64,000 nucleotides of DNA from Budvicia aquatica DSM 5075 = ATCC 35567. GTDB taxonomy: Bacteria; Pseudomonadota; Gammaproteobacteria; Enterobacterales; Enterobacteriaceae. The position numbers were made by a program, and so were the translations under genes. The stretch lies in contig NZ_ATYS01000011.1 of the NCBI RefSeq assembly GCF_000427805.1, forward strand, positions 62,001 through 126,000, given 5' to 3'. Positions 27,720 to 36,697 of the stretch are shown piece after piece (positions within the stretch are counted from its first letter, which is position 1; every line of letters begins with the position of its first letter). The notes under the pieces are model-generated. The model was not told the origin of the DNA. It saw nothing but the letters and a program-made list of their open reading frames with translations, and searched no databases.

Positions 27720-29349
27720 TTTTCTCCTCTCCGGAGGACGCCTCTAAGCCACAAAGCCCCAGATAAACCCAACTGGTAAATTCACTTTCTCTCAGTGCAT
27801 CGCCCCAGGCGATAGGTCTGACACCTTTCCACCGTTCATTCAGGAAAGTAGAAAGCTGAACCAGAGATTGTTGAGGGGTTGAAATTTTAAAACGGTTTAG
27901 CAAACCGGCGGCACGACAGGCACAAAGTTCACCCTGACAGGTCCCCATGCCAACGCGAGTACGGCGACGAAGATCGATAAGATTATTAACCGTTAATGAT
28001 TCAACGGCATAACGCACTTCTCCGGCAGTCACGGCCTCACATTCGCACACTAAGCTATTATCTAACCGGCCATTATCGACCATCTGAGTCGCTCGGTCAC
28101 CGTGACGATAAACGGCAGAGCCTCGAATCGTTGACGGTAACGACACCACTTTACGTAGAGTCTCTTCGGCGGAATGTCGGGAACCCGGTAAGGCTTCCTC
28201 TGCCGTAGTACATTTTGCGCTGTGGCCTAACTTCTCACAGACCTTATCTGTCGCCCATTCAGCCATCAGTCGATAAGTCATTAACTTACCGCCAGTAATA
28301 GTAACAAAACCTTCAAGGCCATCACGCACCGCATGGTCCAGCAGAACAATACCACGGCTTACGTTACGACCTGACGGATCATCATCGCTGGCAACCAATG
28401 GGCGAACACCTGCGTAAGCGCGCAAAATACGCGTTTTAGCTAATCGCGGAGAGAGTTTTGCACCTTCACGAATTAAAACGTCCACCTCTTCCGGCGTGAC
28501 TATCATGTTGTCGATCTGATCGTATGGAATTCGGGTTGAAGTAGTACCAATTAAAGAAATAGTATCGCCGGGGACCAGAATATCCGCATCCGCTGGCTTA
28601 CGACAGCGGTTAATAACCATATTATTAATGCGATGCCCCATAATCAGCAGCGCACCTTTAGCCGGGAACATGCGTACGCGCAGATCGGCATACTCGGCAA
28701 TATTCTGCCCCCAGATTCCCCCGGCATTCACCACCAAAGAAGCGTAAATCTCACGGGTTTCTTTCTTATAATGGTCATAGACTTTTACGCCGGTAACGCG
28801 GTCGTTCTGACGCAATAGACCGATTACTTCATGGTAAGTCAGTACCTGAGCGCCATGTTCTCTGGCATCCAGCATATTTGCAGCCGTTAAACGGAAAGGG
28901 TCAACGGTGCCGTCGGGTACTCTGACAGCCCCCAACATCGCCGGGTTGGCTGAAGGTTCAAGGCGCAGAGCTTCTCTTGGATCTAATGCCTGAGCATCAA
29001 TACCCGCCTCTTGGCAGGCTTGAATAAACTTAGCCTGAAAGGAGATATCATCTTCAGGTAAGGTCAGGAACAGCCCGTCGGTGGGTTCAACACAGTGGCG
29101 GGCAATTCGTTTTAGAATTTTATTTTCTTCAATACATTCGCGGGCCGATTCCGCATCGGTCACGGCGTATCGTGCACCGCTGTGGAGTAAACCGTGGTTA
29201 CGGCCGGTCGCACCGGTAGCTATATCAAAACGCTCGAGCAGAACGGTGCGTAATCCTCGACGAGCACAGTCCCGTGCCACTCCGGCACCGGTAGCTCCGC
29301 CACCAATAATGATGACATCCGTTTCAGTTGAGGGAAGAGTGTTCATCAT
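27706..29349 (-). CDS. glpA: Anaerobic glycerol-3-phosphate dehydrogenase subunit A
   Basis: FAD-containing catalytic subunit oxidising glycerol 3-phosphate under anaerobic conditions with fumarate or nitrate as final acceptor. It has 547 residues (E. coli 542). FAD fold IIGGGATGAGVARDCARRG; family motif GRNHGLLHSGARYAV; C-terminal BFD-like cysteines CECEAV and GTCQGELCACR. First gene of glpABC, divergent from glpT across a 376-bp control region. Confidence 0.97.
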   Translation of the reverse strand: MMNTLPSTETDVIIIGGGATGAGVARDCARRGLRTVLLERFDIATGATGRNHGLLHSGARYAVTDAESARECIEENKILKRIARHCVEPTDGLFLTLPEDDISFQAKFIQACQEAGIDAQALDPREALRLEPSANPAMLGAVRVPDGTVDPFRLTAANMLDAREHGAQVLTYHEVIGLLRQNDRVTGVKVYDHYKKETREIYASLVVNAGGIWGQNIAEYADLRVRMFPAKGALLIMGHRINNMVINRCRKPADADILVPGDTISLIGTTSTRIPYDQIDNMIVTPEEVDVLIREGAKLSPRLAKTRILRAYAGVRPLVASDDDPSGRNVSRGIVLLDHAVRDGLEGFVTITGGKLMTYRLMAEWATDKVCEKLGHSAKCTTAEEALPGSRHSAEETLRKVVSLPSTIRGSAVYRHGDRATQMVDNGRLDNSLVCECEAVTAGEVRYAVESLTVNNLIDLRRRTRVGMGTCQGELCACRAAGLLNRFKISTPQQSLVQLSTFLNERWKGVRPIAWGDALRESEFTSWVYLGLCGLEASSGEEKNDEI

Positions 29350-29432
29350 AAATGGTTCCCGCCTTTATCTGTCAAATTCATAACCTGATTTATGACCCTA
29401 TTAAGGCATATTTTCAAGTTGATTTGTTTGAT

Positions 29433-29483
29433 AATGAGCAAGTTCGAGCAAATATAAACATCAAACGCTCACAAAAGAACATT
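29433..29483. promoter_or_regulatory. Candidate weak GlpR operators between glpA and glpT
   Basis: Two degenerate matches to the GlpR palindrome: 29433-29452 (AATGAGCAAGTTCGAGCAAA, right half best) and 29464-29483 (good half AATGTTC on the minus strand). Both are much weaker than the glpD operator. E. coli glpTQ/glpABC also uses several imperfect GlpR sites. Confidence 0.4.
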
Positions 29484-29485
29484 TA

Positions 29486-29501
29486 TGTGATGTTAGTCAC
29501 A
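29486..29501. promoter_or_regulatory. CRP-binding site between glpA and glpT
   Basis: TGTGA-TGTTAG-TCACA is a perfect match to the CRP core. It lies in the 376-bp divergent control region, adjacent to the candidate GlpR sites, and would give catabolite control of glpABC and glpTQ. No gene is seen elsewhere in this gap. Confidence 0.8.
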
Positions 29502-29725
29502 CACGTAATGTAAATTAACACCCATTAAAGTTAAAATAATGCTACATTCCGCGCCGTATATAGTATCAGGATCCTATAATCAGCGTCAGGTCACATATCA
29601 TCCGCACATAATAAGATAATATAGTGAGCGATAAAGAAAATAATATGAGCACCCGCAAGGTAACTCACCCGTAATACTATACTTATACGAAAATTTCGAG
29701 ATGAATCATAGCCAGTGGAGGCACC

Positions 29726-31087
29726 ATGATAAGTATGTTTAAACCCGCGCCACATACCGCGCGGCTCCCAAAGGATAAGATCGATCCCACCTATCGTAAG
29801 CTCAGGTGGCAAATCTTCATGGGTATCTTCTTCGGTTACGCAGCTTATTATTTAGTGCGTAAAAACTTTGCTTTGGCGATGCCATATTTAGTTGAGCAAG
29901 GTTTTTCCCGAGGTGACTTAGGCTTTGCGCTATCAGGTATTTCTATCGCCTATGGCTTTTCAAAGTTCATTATGGGTTCGGTCTCTGACCGCTCAAATCC
30001 TAGAGTATTCTTGCCTGCCGGCTTGATACTCGCAGCGCTGGTTATGTTATTTATGGGCTTCGTTCCATGGGCAACATCCAGCATCGCAATCATGTTCGTA
30101 TTGCTGTTCGTTTGTGGTTGGTTCCAAGGTATGGGCTGGCCTCCGTGCGGACGTACTATGGTTCACTGGTGGTCGCAAAAAGAACGTGGCGGTATCGTTT
30201 CAATCTGGAACTGTGCTCATAACGTCGGCGGTGGTCTTCCTCCGTTACTGTTCCTGCTGGGTATGGCATGGTTCAACGACTGGAAAGCAGCGTTCTATAT
30301 GCCAGCACTGGCAGCGATCGTCATCGCCCTTATCGCTTTTGCTCTGATGCGCGATACACCACAATCATGTGGTCTACCGTCTATCGAAGAGTATAAAGAT
30401 GACTATCCACCGGATTACACCGAAGAAGCTGAAGAAGAACTGACTGCAAAACAAATCTTTATGCAGTACGTTTTACCTAACAAATTACTTTGGTACATCG
30501 CCATTGCTAACGTATTCGTATATTTACTGCGTTACGGCATTCTGGACTGGTCACCGACTTACCTGAAAGAAGTCAAACACTTCTCTTTGGATAAATCGTC
30601 TTACGCTTACTTCCTGTATGAATATGCGGGTATCCCGGGTACCTTACTTTGCGGCTGGATGTCCGATAAAGTATTTAAAGGCAACCGTGGTGCAACCGGC
30701 GTGTTCTTCATGGTACTGGTTACTATCGCAACCGTTGTTTACTGGCTGAACCCGGTTGGCAACCCTGGCATCGATATGGCTTGTATGATCATTATCGGCT
30801 TCCTGATCTATGGTCCGGTTATGCTGATTGGTCTACACGCACTGGAACTGGCTCCTAAGAAAGCAGCAGGTACAGCCGCAGGCTTTACCGGTCTGTTCGG
30901 TTACTTAGGTGGCTCCGTTGCGGCGAGTGCTATCGTAGGTTATACCGTTGACTATTTCGGTTGGGACGGTGGCTTTATGGTAATGATCGGCGGTAGCTGC
31001 TTAGCCGTAGTTCTGCTTATTCTGACCATGCTTAGCGAAAACAAACATAAAGCTGAACTCCTTGCAGCTCAGAATAAAAGCCTTTAA
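29726..31087 (+). CDS. glpT: Glycerol-3-phosphate:phosphate antiporter GlpT
   Basis: Major facilitator superfamily antiporter importing glycerol 3-phosphate (and fosfomycin) in exchange for phosphate. It has 453 residues (E. coli 452) and 12 helices. Conserved substrate-site Arg in [15 protein letters not shown]; '[19 protein letters not shown]' and '[20 protein letters not shown]' are nearly identical to E. coli. The start [10 protein letters not shown] has GGAGG 7 bases upstream. Followed by glpQ. Confidence 0.98.
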   Translation: MISMFKPAPHTARLPKDKIDPTYRKLRWQIFMGIFFGYAAYYLVRKNFALAMPYLVEQGFSRGDLGFALSGISIAYGFSKFIMGSVSDRSNPRVFLPAGLILAALVMLFMGFVPWATSSIAIMFVLLFVCGWFQGMGWPPCGRTMVHWWSQKERGGIVSIWNCAHNVGGGLPPLLFLLGMAWFNDWKAAFYMPALAAIVIALIAFALMRDTPQSCGLPSIEEYKDDYPPDYTEEAEEELTAKQIFMQYVLPNKLLWYIAIANVFVYLLRYGILDWSPTYLKEVKHFSLDKSSYAYFLYEYAGIPGTLLCGWMSDKVFKGNRGATGVFFMVLVTIATVVYWLNPVGNPGIDMACMIIIGFLIYGPVMLIGLHALELAPKKAAGTAAGFTGLFGYLGGSVAASAIVGYTVDYFGWDGGFMVMIGGSCLAVVLLILTMLSENKHKAELLAAQNKSL

Positions 31088-31130
31088 TAGCACCCTAGCT
31101 AATAAAGACTAAGAAGAAGTCGTTCGAAAA

Positions 31131-31173
31131 AATACTCATGGAAGTCACAGAAATGTCATCTTCCATGAGTATT
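31131..31173 (+). repeat. Long inverted repeat between glpT and glpQ
   Basis: Perfect 14-base arms AATACTCATGGAAG / CTTCCATGAGTATT with a 15-base loop, 44 bp after the glpT stop. No T-run follows, so it more likely stabilises the glpT 3' end or tunes glpT:glpQ ratio than terminates. Confidence 0.6.
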
Positions 31174-31316
31174 ATCACCAGCAGTTATTCAACTGATACT
31201 AATAAAAAAATCATATAAAAAATTCTCAAACCTTGCACGTATAGCAGAGTCACTGAGAGTACATACCATCGTAAATAGACACTTACCTACATAACAATAT
31301 ATGGAGAATGAAGCTT

Positions 31317-32414
31317 ATGAGAATAGGCCTTAAGACCTTACTAACAGGAATCGTCCTGAGTATGTCAATCGTTTCAGCTGCTGAAGCAAATGCTAAAACC
31401 GATAAGACGGACAAAATTGTTATTGCCCATCGTGGTGCCAGCGGCTATCTACCGGAACATACCTTACCTTCCAAAGCGATGGCCTATCAGCAAGGCGCTG
31501 ACTATCTTGAGCAAGATTTGGTTATGACCAAAGACGATAAGATCATCGTGCTACATGACCACTATTTGGATCGAATTACCGACGTTGCAGAGCGCTTCCC
31601 GGACCGTGCCCGCAAAGACGGCCGTTATTACGCTATTGATTTCACCCTACCTGAAATCAAGTCCTTACAGTTTACCGAAGGCTTTGATATTAAAGATGGC
31701 AAGAAGGTTCAGTCCTATCCTGGCCGGTTCCCGATGGGGAAATCTGATTTCCGTATCCATACTTTTGAAGAAGAGATCGAGTTCGTTCAGGGTCTGAACC
31801 ACTCTACCGGTAAAAATATCGGTATCTATCCTGAAATTAAAGCGCCATGGTTCCATCGCAGTGAAGGTAAAGATATTTCCGTTAAGGTTATTGATATCCT
31901 TAAGCAATACGGTTACACCAAGAAAGACGACAACGTCTATCTGCAATGTTTTGATTTCAATGAACTAAAACGTATTAAAACAGAACTGATGCCTAAAGCA
32001 GGCGTCGATCTGAAGTTAGTACAGTTAATTGCCCGCACCGACTGGGAAGAGACCTTTGAACCCAATGCCGAAGGCAAACTGGTTAACTACAGCTACGATT
32101 GGATGTTCGAACCCGGAGCTATGGTTGAAATTGCTAAGTATGCCGACGGTATTGGCCCTCAGTACCCGATGTTGATTGATGTAAATGCCTCTAAGCCGGG
32201 CAGCGTTAAACTGACATCAATGACTAAGGATGCTCATGACAACGGTATGGTTGTCCATCCTTATACCTTACGGGCTGACTTATTGCCTAAATATGCGACC
32301 AGCATGGACCAACTGCATGAAATTATGTTCAAGCAGGCAAAGGTTGATGGCATTTTCACTGACTTCCCGGATTTAACCGTGACGTTTTTAGAAAAGCAGG
32401 GTATGCATAAATAA
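31317..32414 (+). CDS. glpQ: Periplasmic glycerophosphodiester phosphodiesterase GlpQ
   Basis: Hydrolyses glycerophosphodiesters from phospholipid headgroups to glycerol 3-phosphate plus alcohol in the periplasm, feeding GlpT. Signal peptide from the start, cleaved about AEANA. Catalytic GDPD motif IAHRGASGYLPEHTL with the HD pair in VLHDHYLDRITDV and metal-ligand Glu in EQDL. I prefer the ATG at 31317 (GGAGA nine bases upstream) over the ATG at 31308, which is only one base from that site; 365 residues (E. coli 358). Confidence 0.95.
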   Translation: MRIGLKTLLTGIVLSMSIVSAAEANAKTDKTDKIVIAHRGASGYLPEHTLPSKAMAYQQGADYLEQDLVMTKDDKIIVLHDHYLDRITDVAERFPDRARKDGRYYAIDFTLPEIKSLQFTEGFDIKDGKKVQSYPGRFPMGKSDFRIHTFEEEIEFVQGLNHSTGKNIGIYPEIKAPWFHRSEGKDISVKVIDILKQYGYTKKDDNVYLQCFDFNELKRIKTELMPKAGVDLKLVQLIARTDWEETFEPNAEGKLVNYSYDWMFEPGAMVEIAKYADGIGPQYPMLIDVNASKPGSVKLTSMTKDAHDNGMVVHPYTLRADLLPKYATSMDQLHEIMFKQAKVDGIFTDFPDLTVTFLEKQGMHK

Positions 32415-32440
32415 TAATAATTTCTGATATACAGAAATAA

Positions 32441-32472
32441 CGGAGCGTAACGACGACGGTTGTTATGCTCCG
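32441..32472 (+). terminator. Hairpin after glpQ, possible terminator
   Basis: CGGAGCGTAAC / GTTATGCTCCG, 11-base stem with one mismatch and a 10-base loop, 26 bp after the glpQ stop; no strong T-run. Confidence 0.45.
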
Positions 32473-32577
32473 GATAATCATCAAGCTATCTTATTTAAAC
32501 CATTATATTTAAAGGCAATATCTATTGTTGTATCAGGCAGTATTTGTTGCTGTATAGATAAGGACGGAAACCAGTAT

Positions 32578-33495
32578 ATGAAAACTAAACCACTCAGCCT
32601 TATTATTGCGCTCGCTTTCTGTTCGTTCTCTGCTGTTGCTTCGGCTAATCAATGTGACTCTCCTTATAACCAGACTGCCCCTAAATATAGCTACCAGCTC
32701 AAGAAGACATTTGAAGTCGACGGGCGCCAAGGGATTACCACTGACGGCAATTTTTATTATGTCTCCGGCAGTGCAACACTTTCAAAATATGATCTACAGG
32801 GTAATTTGCTGGTGAGCAATAAAACCCCGTTTGAAGGCTATAAGATTCCGGCCAATCACATCGGTGATATCGACGTTTATAACAATGAAATTTACGTTTC
32901 TTCTGAATGGTTTATGGACGGCGTAGGTAAAGATATTCAAATTGCCGTACATGATGCAGAGACTTTAAAGCTTAAGCGTACCTTCCCATTTAATCCAGAC
33001 TCTGGTCAGCAAGAAGTCTCTGCGATTACCGTCGATAAAGTCAATAACAGTATCTGGATGGCATCATGGGTCGGGGAAGAAAGCGGCCGTTATCTGTATG
33101 AGTACGACTTAGAGACCGGTAAATATAAGAGAAAGGTTCACCTGCAGCCCGTGCCACAATGGATTCAGGGAATCGTCGCCTATCAGGGTGATATTTATCT
33201 CACTGCCGATGATGGTACGGCGGATGATAAAGAAGCCGATAATCTTTATCGGGTAAAAATTGATAACAACAAAACGAATGCTCCGGTAGTACTGGAAAGA
33301 TCCTTTGATGACTTTAAAGACTACGGTGAAATTGAAGGCGTAGCCGTTAATCCAAAAACTCATGAGCTGTTGGTTCATTCTAACCGTGGTAAACAAATCG
33401 TCTTAGGCATGCCTAAGGGCTTCTACCCGGGCTATGACCGTGAAATCAGTGAAGTCTATGTTTACGGCATGGAACCGGTGTGTAAAAAGAAATAA
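32578..33495 (+). CDS. Secreted beta-propeller-like protein of unknown function
   Basis: A 305-residue exported protein. Residues 1-23 are a signal peptide (ending ASA-N). The rest is built of repeated beta-rich units: 'QGITTDGNFYYVSGSATLSK', 'IDVYNNEIYVSSEW', 'VNNSIWMASW', 'GIVAYQGDIYLTADDG' and 'IEGVAVNPKTHELLVHSNRG', which reads as a six- or seven-bladed propeller of the SMP-30/SdiA-regulated or strictosidine-synthase-like kind. Cysteines only near both ends (Cys26, near Cys302), suggesting a clasping disulfide. Acidic 'DDGTADDKEAD' could bind calcium. Lies 163 bp after glpQ; relation to it unproven. Confidence 0.65.
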   Translation: MKTKPLSLIIALAFCSFSAVASANQCDSPYNQTAPKYSYQLKKTFEVDGRQGITTDGNFYYVSGSATLSKYDLQGNLLVSNKTPFEGYKIPANHIGDIDVYNNEIYVSSEWFMDGVGKDIQIAVHDAETLKLKRTFPFNPDSGQQEVSAITVDKVNNSIWMASWVGEESGRYLYEYDLETGKYKRKVHLQPVPQWIQGIVAYQGDIYLTADDGTADDKEADNLYRVKIDNNKTNAPVVLERSFDDFKDYGEIEGVAVNPKTHELLVHSNRGKQIVLGMPKGFYPGYDREISEVYVYGMEPVCKKK

Positions 33496-33505
33496 ATAGT
33501 AATAT

Positions 33506-33710
33506 TTAAGCACTTTGACTCATAAAGTATCGTTTAAAATTTTTTAGTAAGTTTAAAGTAGCGCTTCTTCGGTATTTCACCATTGTGAGCGCTATGAATA
33601 CGTTGCCAGTTATAACCGTATTACCATTCCCCAGTAACTCCTTCAAGTCGTTGCCTGAGAGATAACCCCAGCTTTATCTGTCTTAATAATGCGGATAAAA
33701 TTTATATCAA
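33506..33710 (-). pseudogene. Remnant of an integrase-core (DDE) transposase C-terminus
   Basis: On the minus strand, around 33508-33677, a frame reads RQRLEGVTGEW, then an internal TAA, then YGYNWQRIHSAHNGEIP and KKRYFKL. The 'YNWQRxHSAxNGxxP' string is the typical end of IS3/IS481-type integrase-core transposases. Upstream on the same strand, in another frame, IIKTDKAGVISQ resembles the preceding 'RTDKxEFxQ' element. So at least one stop and one frameshift break it. No terminal repeats were found. Family level is tentative. Confidence 0.55.
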
Positions 33711-33990
33711 TCTGATATTAAAACATTTTATCGACATTCCCACCTCCTACTTCAGCCTTTTTGAATAAGATTAAAAAGTAGCTCTAAGCTTATTCACAAA
33801 AATGACGTTAAAAAAACCGCATTTTTCGATCGTTTTATCCTGTTTTTGTATTTTTAACCAACACATTAGCAACCATTCAACAGAGCAGGGTGATGAAAAT
33901 TACCTCACTCACTGCGGTATATTCCCTCAATAGCACTCTATATTTAGCAAAGAAAGTATTAAAAACGATAATAATCAATCAATTAAAAGA

Positions 33991-34006
33991 TGGCATGGTT
34001 ATTGAT
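33991..34006 (+). promoter_or_regulatory. Candidate sigma-54 promoter of the UxaA/KdgT operon
   Basis: TGGCATG-GTTA-TTGAT resembles the -24/-12 consensus TGGCACR-N4-TTGCW, with GG and the second G spaced correctly and GA in place of GC at -12. It lies 44 bp before the first gene, and the operon ends with a sigma-54 activator gene. The 330 bp upstream (33711-33990) is AT-rich with no gene; an activator site is expected there but I could not define it. Confidence 0.5.
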
Positions 34007-34050
34007 AGAACCAAAGAGAACGATTAATAAAATTAAGGGTGAATCAATCC

Positions 34051-34341
34051 ATGAAGAAAAACGCTGTTGTAATCAATCCTAAAGACTGTGTAGCTACAGC
34101 CATTCTGCCGCTTGCCGCCGGAGAAAAGGCCATGATGTTCATTAACAACGAGGCTAAAGAAGTCACGTTACTTAACTCAATTCCCGCTGGGCATAAGTTT
34201 GCCATCCGCGCTATGGCGCTACGCGACGAGGTATACAAGTACGGCGAATCTATCGGTAGGGCAACGCAAGCTATCGAACCGGGTGAGCATGTTCATGTTC
34301 ATAACGTTGAGAGCGAGCGTGGGCGCGGCGATCGAAATTAA
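34051..34341 (+). CDS. SAF-domain small subunit of a UxaA-family lyase
   Basis: A 96-residue stand-alone SAF domain like the N-terminal part of altronate dehydratase UxaA or the SuyA subunit of sulfolactate sulfo-lyase. Seen: 'DCVATAILPLAAGEKA', 'IPAGHKFAIRAMALRDEVYKYGESIGRAT' in two halves, and 'GEHVHVHNVES', the usual SAF strand and His-rich metal/substrate loop. The start at 34051 has AAGGG 9 bases upstream; a GTG 12 bases earlier is possible. It pairs with the next gene, 39 bp downstream. Confidence 0.85.
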   Translation: MKKNAVVINPKDCVATAILPLAAGEKAMMFINNEAKEVTLLNSIPAGHKFAIRAMALRDEVYKYGESIGRATQAIEPGEHVHVHNVESERGRGDRN

Positions 34342-34380
34342 TCACTGTCAATAACAATAAAAAATCACTAAGGAATATTT

Positions 34381-35547
34381 ATGAGCAACGATACTTTTCC
34401 CGGTTACCGCCGACCAGACGGCAGCGTAGGCATTCGCAACTATGTTCTGATTCTCCCCACCAGCGTCTGCTCTAACAAAGTGGCACAGGACATTTCTCGC
34501 CAGGTAAAAGGCTCCACCTGGGTCAACAATACTTTCGGCTGTTGTCAGGTCGCCAGTGACGCCCGTCTAACGGAAAAAACGCTAATTAATGTAGCCAAGA
34601 ACCCTAATGTCGGCGCCATCGTGATCGTCGGCCTAGGCTGTGAAGGCGCAGAGCCTACCCGTATTGCAGACGAAATTAAGAAGATTGGTAAACCCTCTTG
34701 TTGTATCACTATTCAACAAGAGGGCGGCACGCTACAGTGCCAAGCCAAAGGTACCTCACTGGCGCGTGAATATGCCCAGCAACTTTCGCAGCAAAAAACA
34801 GAAGTGACGCCTATCAGCGAGCTGATTTTAGCAATGGAATGTGGCGGTTCTGATACGACTTCTGGCTTGGCTTCTAACCCGGCCTGCGGCGTGGCCTCCG
34901 ATACGTTAATTGCCAACGGCGGCAGTTCTATTTTATCCGAAACCACCGAGTTTATCGGGGCCGAACACATAATGGCTAAGCGCGCCATTACACCGGAAGT
35001 CGGTCAGCAACTTATCGACCTCGTGGTTTCCTGCGAGGCCAGAGCCAAAGCGCTAGGAGAAGATATTCGCGGCGGTCAGCCGACGCCTGGCAACATTCAA
35101 GGCGGCCTGACGACGATTGAAGAGAAGTCTCTAGGTTGCATTCACAAAGCTGGTCATGCACCACTGCAAGGTGTTCTGCAATATGCAGATGCGCCAACCG
35201 GCCCCGGATTGTGGATTATGGACACCCCAGGACAGGACATTGAATCAATGTCTGGCATGGTTGCCGGCGGCGCACAGGTAGTTATCTTTACTACCGGGCG
35301 CGGTACGCCAAGTGGAAACCCGATAGCACCGGTCATCAAAATCACCGGTAATAAAGCAACGTTTGATAAGATGAAGGACAATATCGACATCGACGCGTCG
35401 GCCATCATGACCGGCGAGGCCTCTATTTCTCAAGTAGGTGAAGAAATATATCGAGAAATTGTGCGCGTCGCTAATGGAAAAACTACCAAGTCAGAAGATC
35501 TGGGGCACGTCGAATTCTCTATTTATAAAATCGCCCCGACTTTCTAA
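34381..35547 (+). CDS. UxaA-family large subunit (altronate dehydratase / sulfolactate sulfo-lyase type)
   Basis: A 388-residue C-terminal UxaA domain. Seen: opening [19 protein letters not shown], Cys-rich [38 protein letters not shown], and [20 protein letters not shown], all hallmarks of hexarate/altronate dehydratases and SuyB. These iron-dependent enzymes remove water (or sulfite) from a 2,3-dihydroxy or 3-sulfo-2-hydroxy acid. In E. coli UxaA both parts are fused (495 residues); here they are split, as in SuyAB. Substrate unknown. Confidence 0.85.
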   Translation: MSNDTFPGYRRPDGSVGIRNYVLILPTSVCSNKVAQDISRQVKGSTWVNNTFGCCQVASDARLTEKTLINVAKNPNVGAIVIVGLGCEGAEPTRIADEIKKIGKPSCCITIQQEGGTLQCQAKGTSLAREYAQQLSQQKTEVTPISELILAMECGGSDTTSGLASNPACGVASDTLIANGGSSILSETTEFIGAEHIMAKRAITPEVGQQLIDLVVSCEARAKALGEDIRGGQPTPGNIQGGLTTIEEKSLGCIHKAGHAPLQGVLQYADAPTGPGLWIMDTPGQDIESMSGMVAGGAQVVIFTTGRGTPSGNPIAPVIKITGNKATFDKMKDNIDIDASAIMTGEASISQVGEEIYREIVRVANGKTTKSEDLGHVEFSIYKIAPTF

Positions 35548-35602
35548 TCCCTATCTTTTCGGATGGCGTCCTTTCGCCATCCGCTTTTTCTGGAAGCTAA
35601 CA

Positions 35603-36553
35603 ATGAAAATTAAACAAGCTTTAGAACGATTTCCCGGCGGGATGATGGTGATACCCCTCATTATTGGTGCTCTATTTAAAACTTTCGCTCCCGGCGCGCT
35701 GGAAATCGGCGGATTTGTGACGTCGATATCTCACGGCGCCATGGCTATACTCGGCGTATTTCTGGTTTGTATGGGGGCAGACGTCCAGTTCAAAGCTGCT
35801 CCAAGAGCCTTAAAAAAGGGCGTGGCAATCACCACGGCTAAATTCGCTGGAGGCGTCCTCGTGGGGTTGCTAGTCGGTAAGTTCTGTGGCGTTGACGGGC
35901 TGTTCGGCTTATCCGCTCTAGCGATTATTGCCGGTATGACCAACTCTAATAGCGGCCTATACGCCGCTCTGGTCGGCGAATACGGTGATGAAACTGACGG
36001 CGGAGCCATCGCAGTCATATCCATTAACGATGGACCGTTTTTAACCATGTTAGCGCTGGGCAGTGCTGGTTTGGTAACCATTCCCTTTATGGACCTATTA
36101 GCAGTCATCATTCCTGTTTTCATTGGCATGATACTGGGTAATCTGGATGAAGAATTGCGCTCATTTCTGAAAACGGGCGGCGCAATGCTTATCCCTTTCT
36201 TCGCTTTTGGGTTGGGTTACGGCATCGACTTCGCCCGCCTGTTAACGGCGGGTTTTTCCGGCATCTTACTAGGACTGATAACTGTTTTTATCGGCGGTTC
36301 ACTCAACATAATGGCGGATAAAATGTCGGGAGGTTCTGGTGTAGCAGGTGCTGCTGTCTCTTCAACGGCGGGCAATGCGGTCGCTACACCGGCAGCTATC
36401 GCGCTTATAGATCCAAACCTAACGGACGTCGCCGCCAGTGCAGCGGCACAGGTTGCAGCTTCAACAATTATCACTGCGTTGCTTGTACCTTTCCTAACAG
36501 TATGGATAGCCAAACGTAACGACCATCGATCGAAGGCCCCTGCTACCGGTTGA
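35603..36553 (+). CDS. KdgT-type 2-keto-3-deoxygluconate permease family transporter
   Basis: A 316-residue, roughly ten-helix inner-membrane protein of the KdgT family (E. coli KdgT 327). Opening [20 protein letters not shown] is diagnostic; also [19 protein letters not shown] and [21 protein letters not shown]. The start at 35603 was chosen because the in-frame reading further upstream (35438) lies inside the previous gene. Probably imports the substrate, or a ketodeoxy acid, for the UxaA-like lyase; true specificity unknown. Confidence 0.85.
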   Translation: MKIKQALERFPGGMMVIPLIIGALFKTFAPGALEIGGFVTSISHGAMAILGVFLVCMGADVQFKAAPRALKKGVAITTAKFAGGVLVGLLVGKFCGVDGLFGLSALAIIAGMTNSNSGLYAALVGEYGDETDGGAIAVISINDGPFLTMLALGSAGLVTIPFMDLLAVIIPVFIGMILGNLDEELRSFLKTGGAMLIPFFAFGLGYGIDFARLLTAGFSGILLGLITVFIGGSLNIMADKMSGGSGVAGAAVSSTAGNAVATPAAIALIDPNLTDVAASAAAQVAASTIITALLVPFLTVWIAKRNDHRSKAPATG

Positions 36554-36563
36554 TTGGTATTTT

Positions 36564-36590
36564 CGGCGCTCTAACTCAACCAGAGCGCCG
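36564..36590 (+). terminator. Hairpin between the permease and regulator genes
   Basis: Perfect 9-base arms CGGCGCTCT / AGAGCGCCG with a 9-base loop, 10 bp after the permease stop; no T-run. Could partly terminate or protect the upstream mRNA. Confidence 0.5.
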
Positions 36591-36697
36591 AATTGATCCA
36601 TCCAACTTCACGATTACTCATTAATGACCAACTTTTCCTTTACGCCAAGGGTAAGATATCGCATAACGACTCTTCTGAATTTGTAGGTCTACTGGTT

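Noticed and set aside
36593-36697. 35-codon N-terminal extension of the PrpR-like regulator from a TTG
   Set aside because: Starts directly against a hairpin, adds residues unlike the PrpR_N domain; the ATG at 36698 fits the family better.
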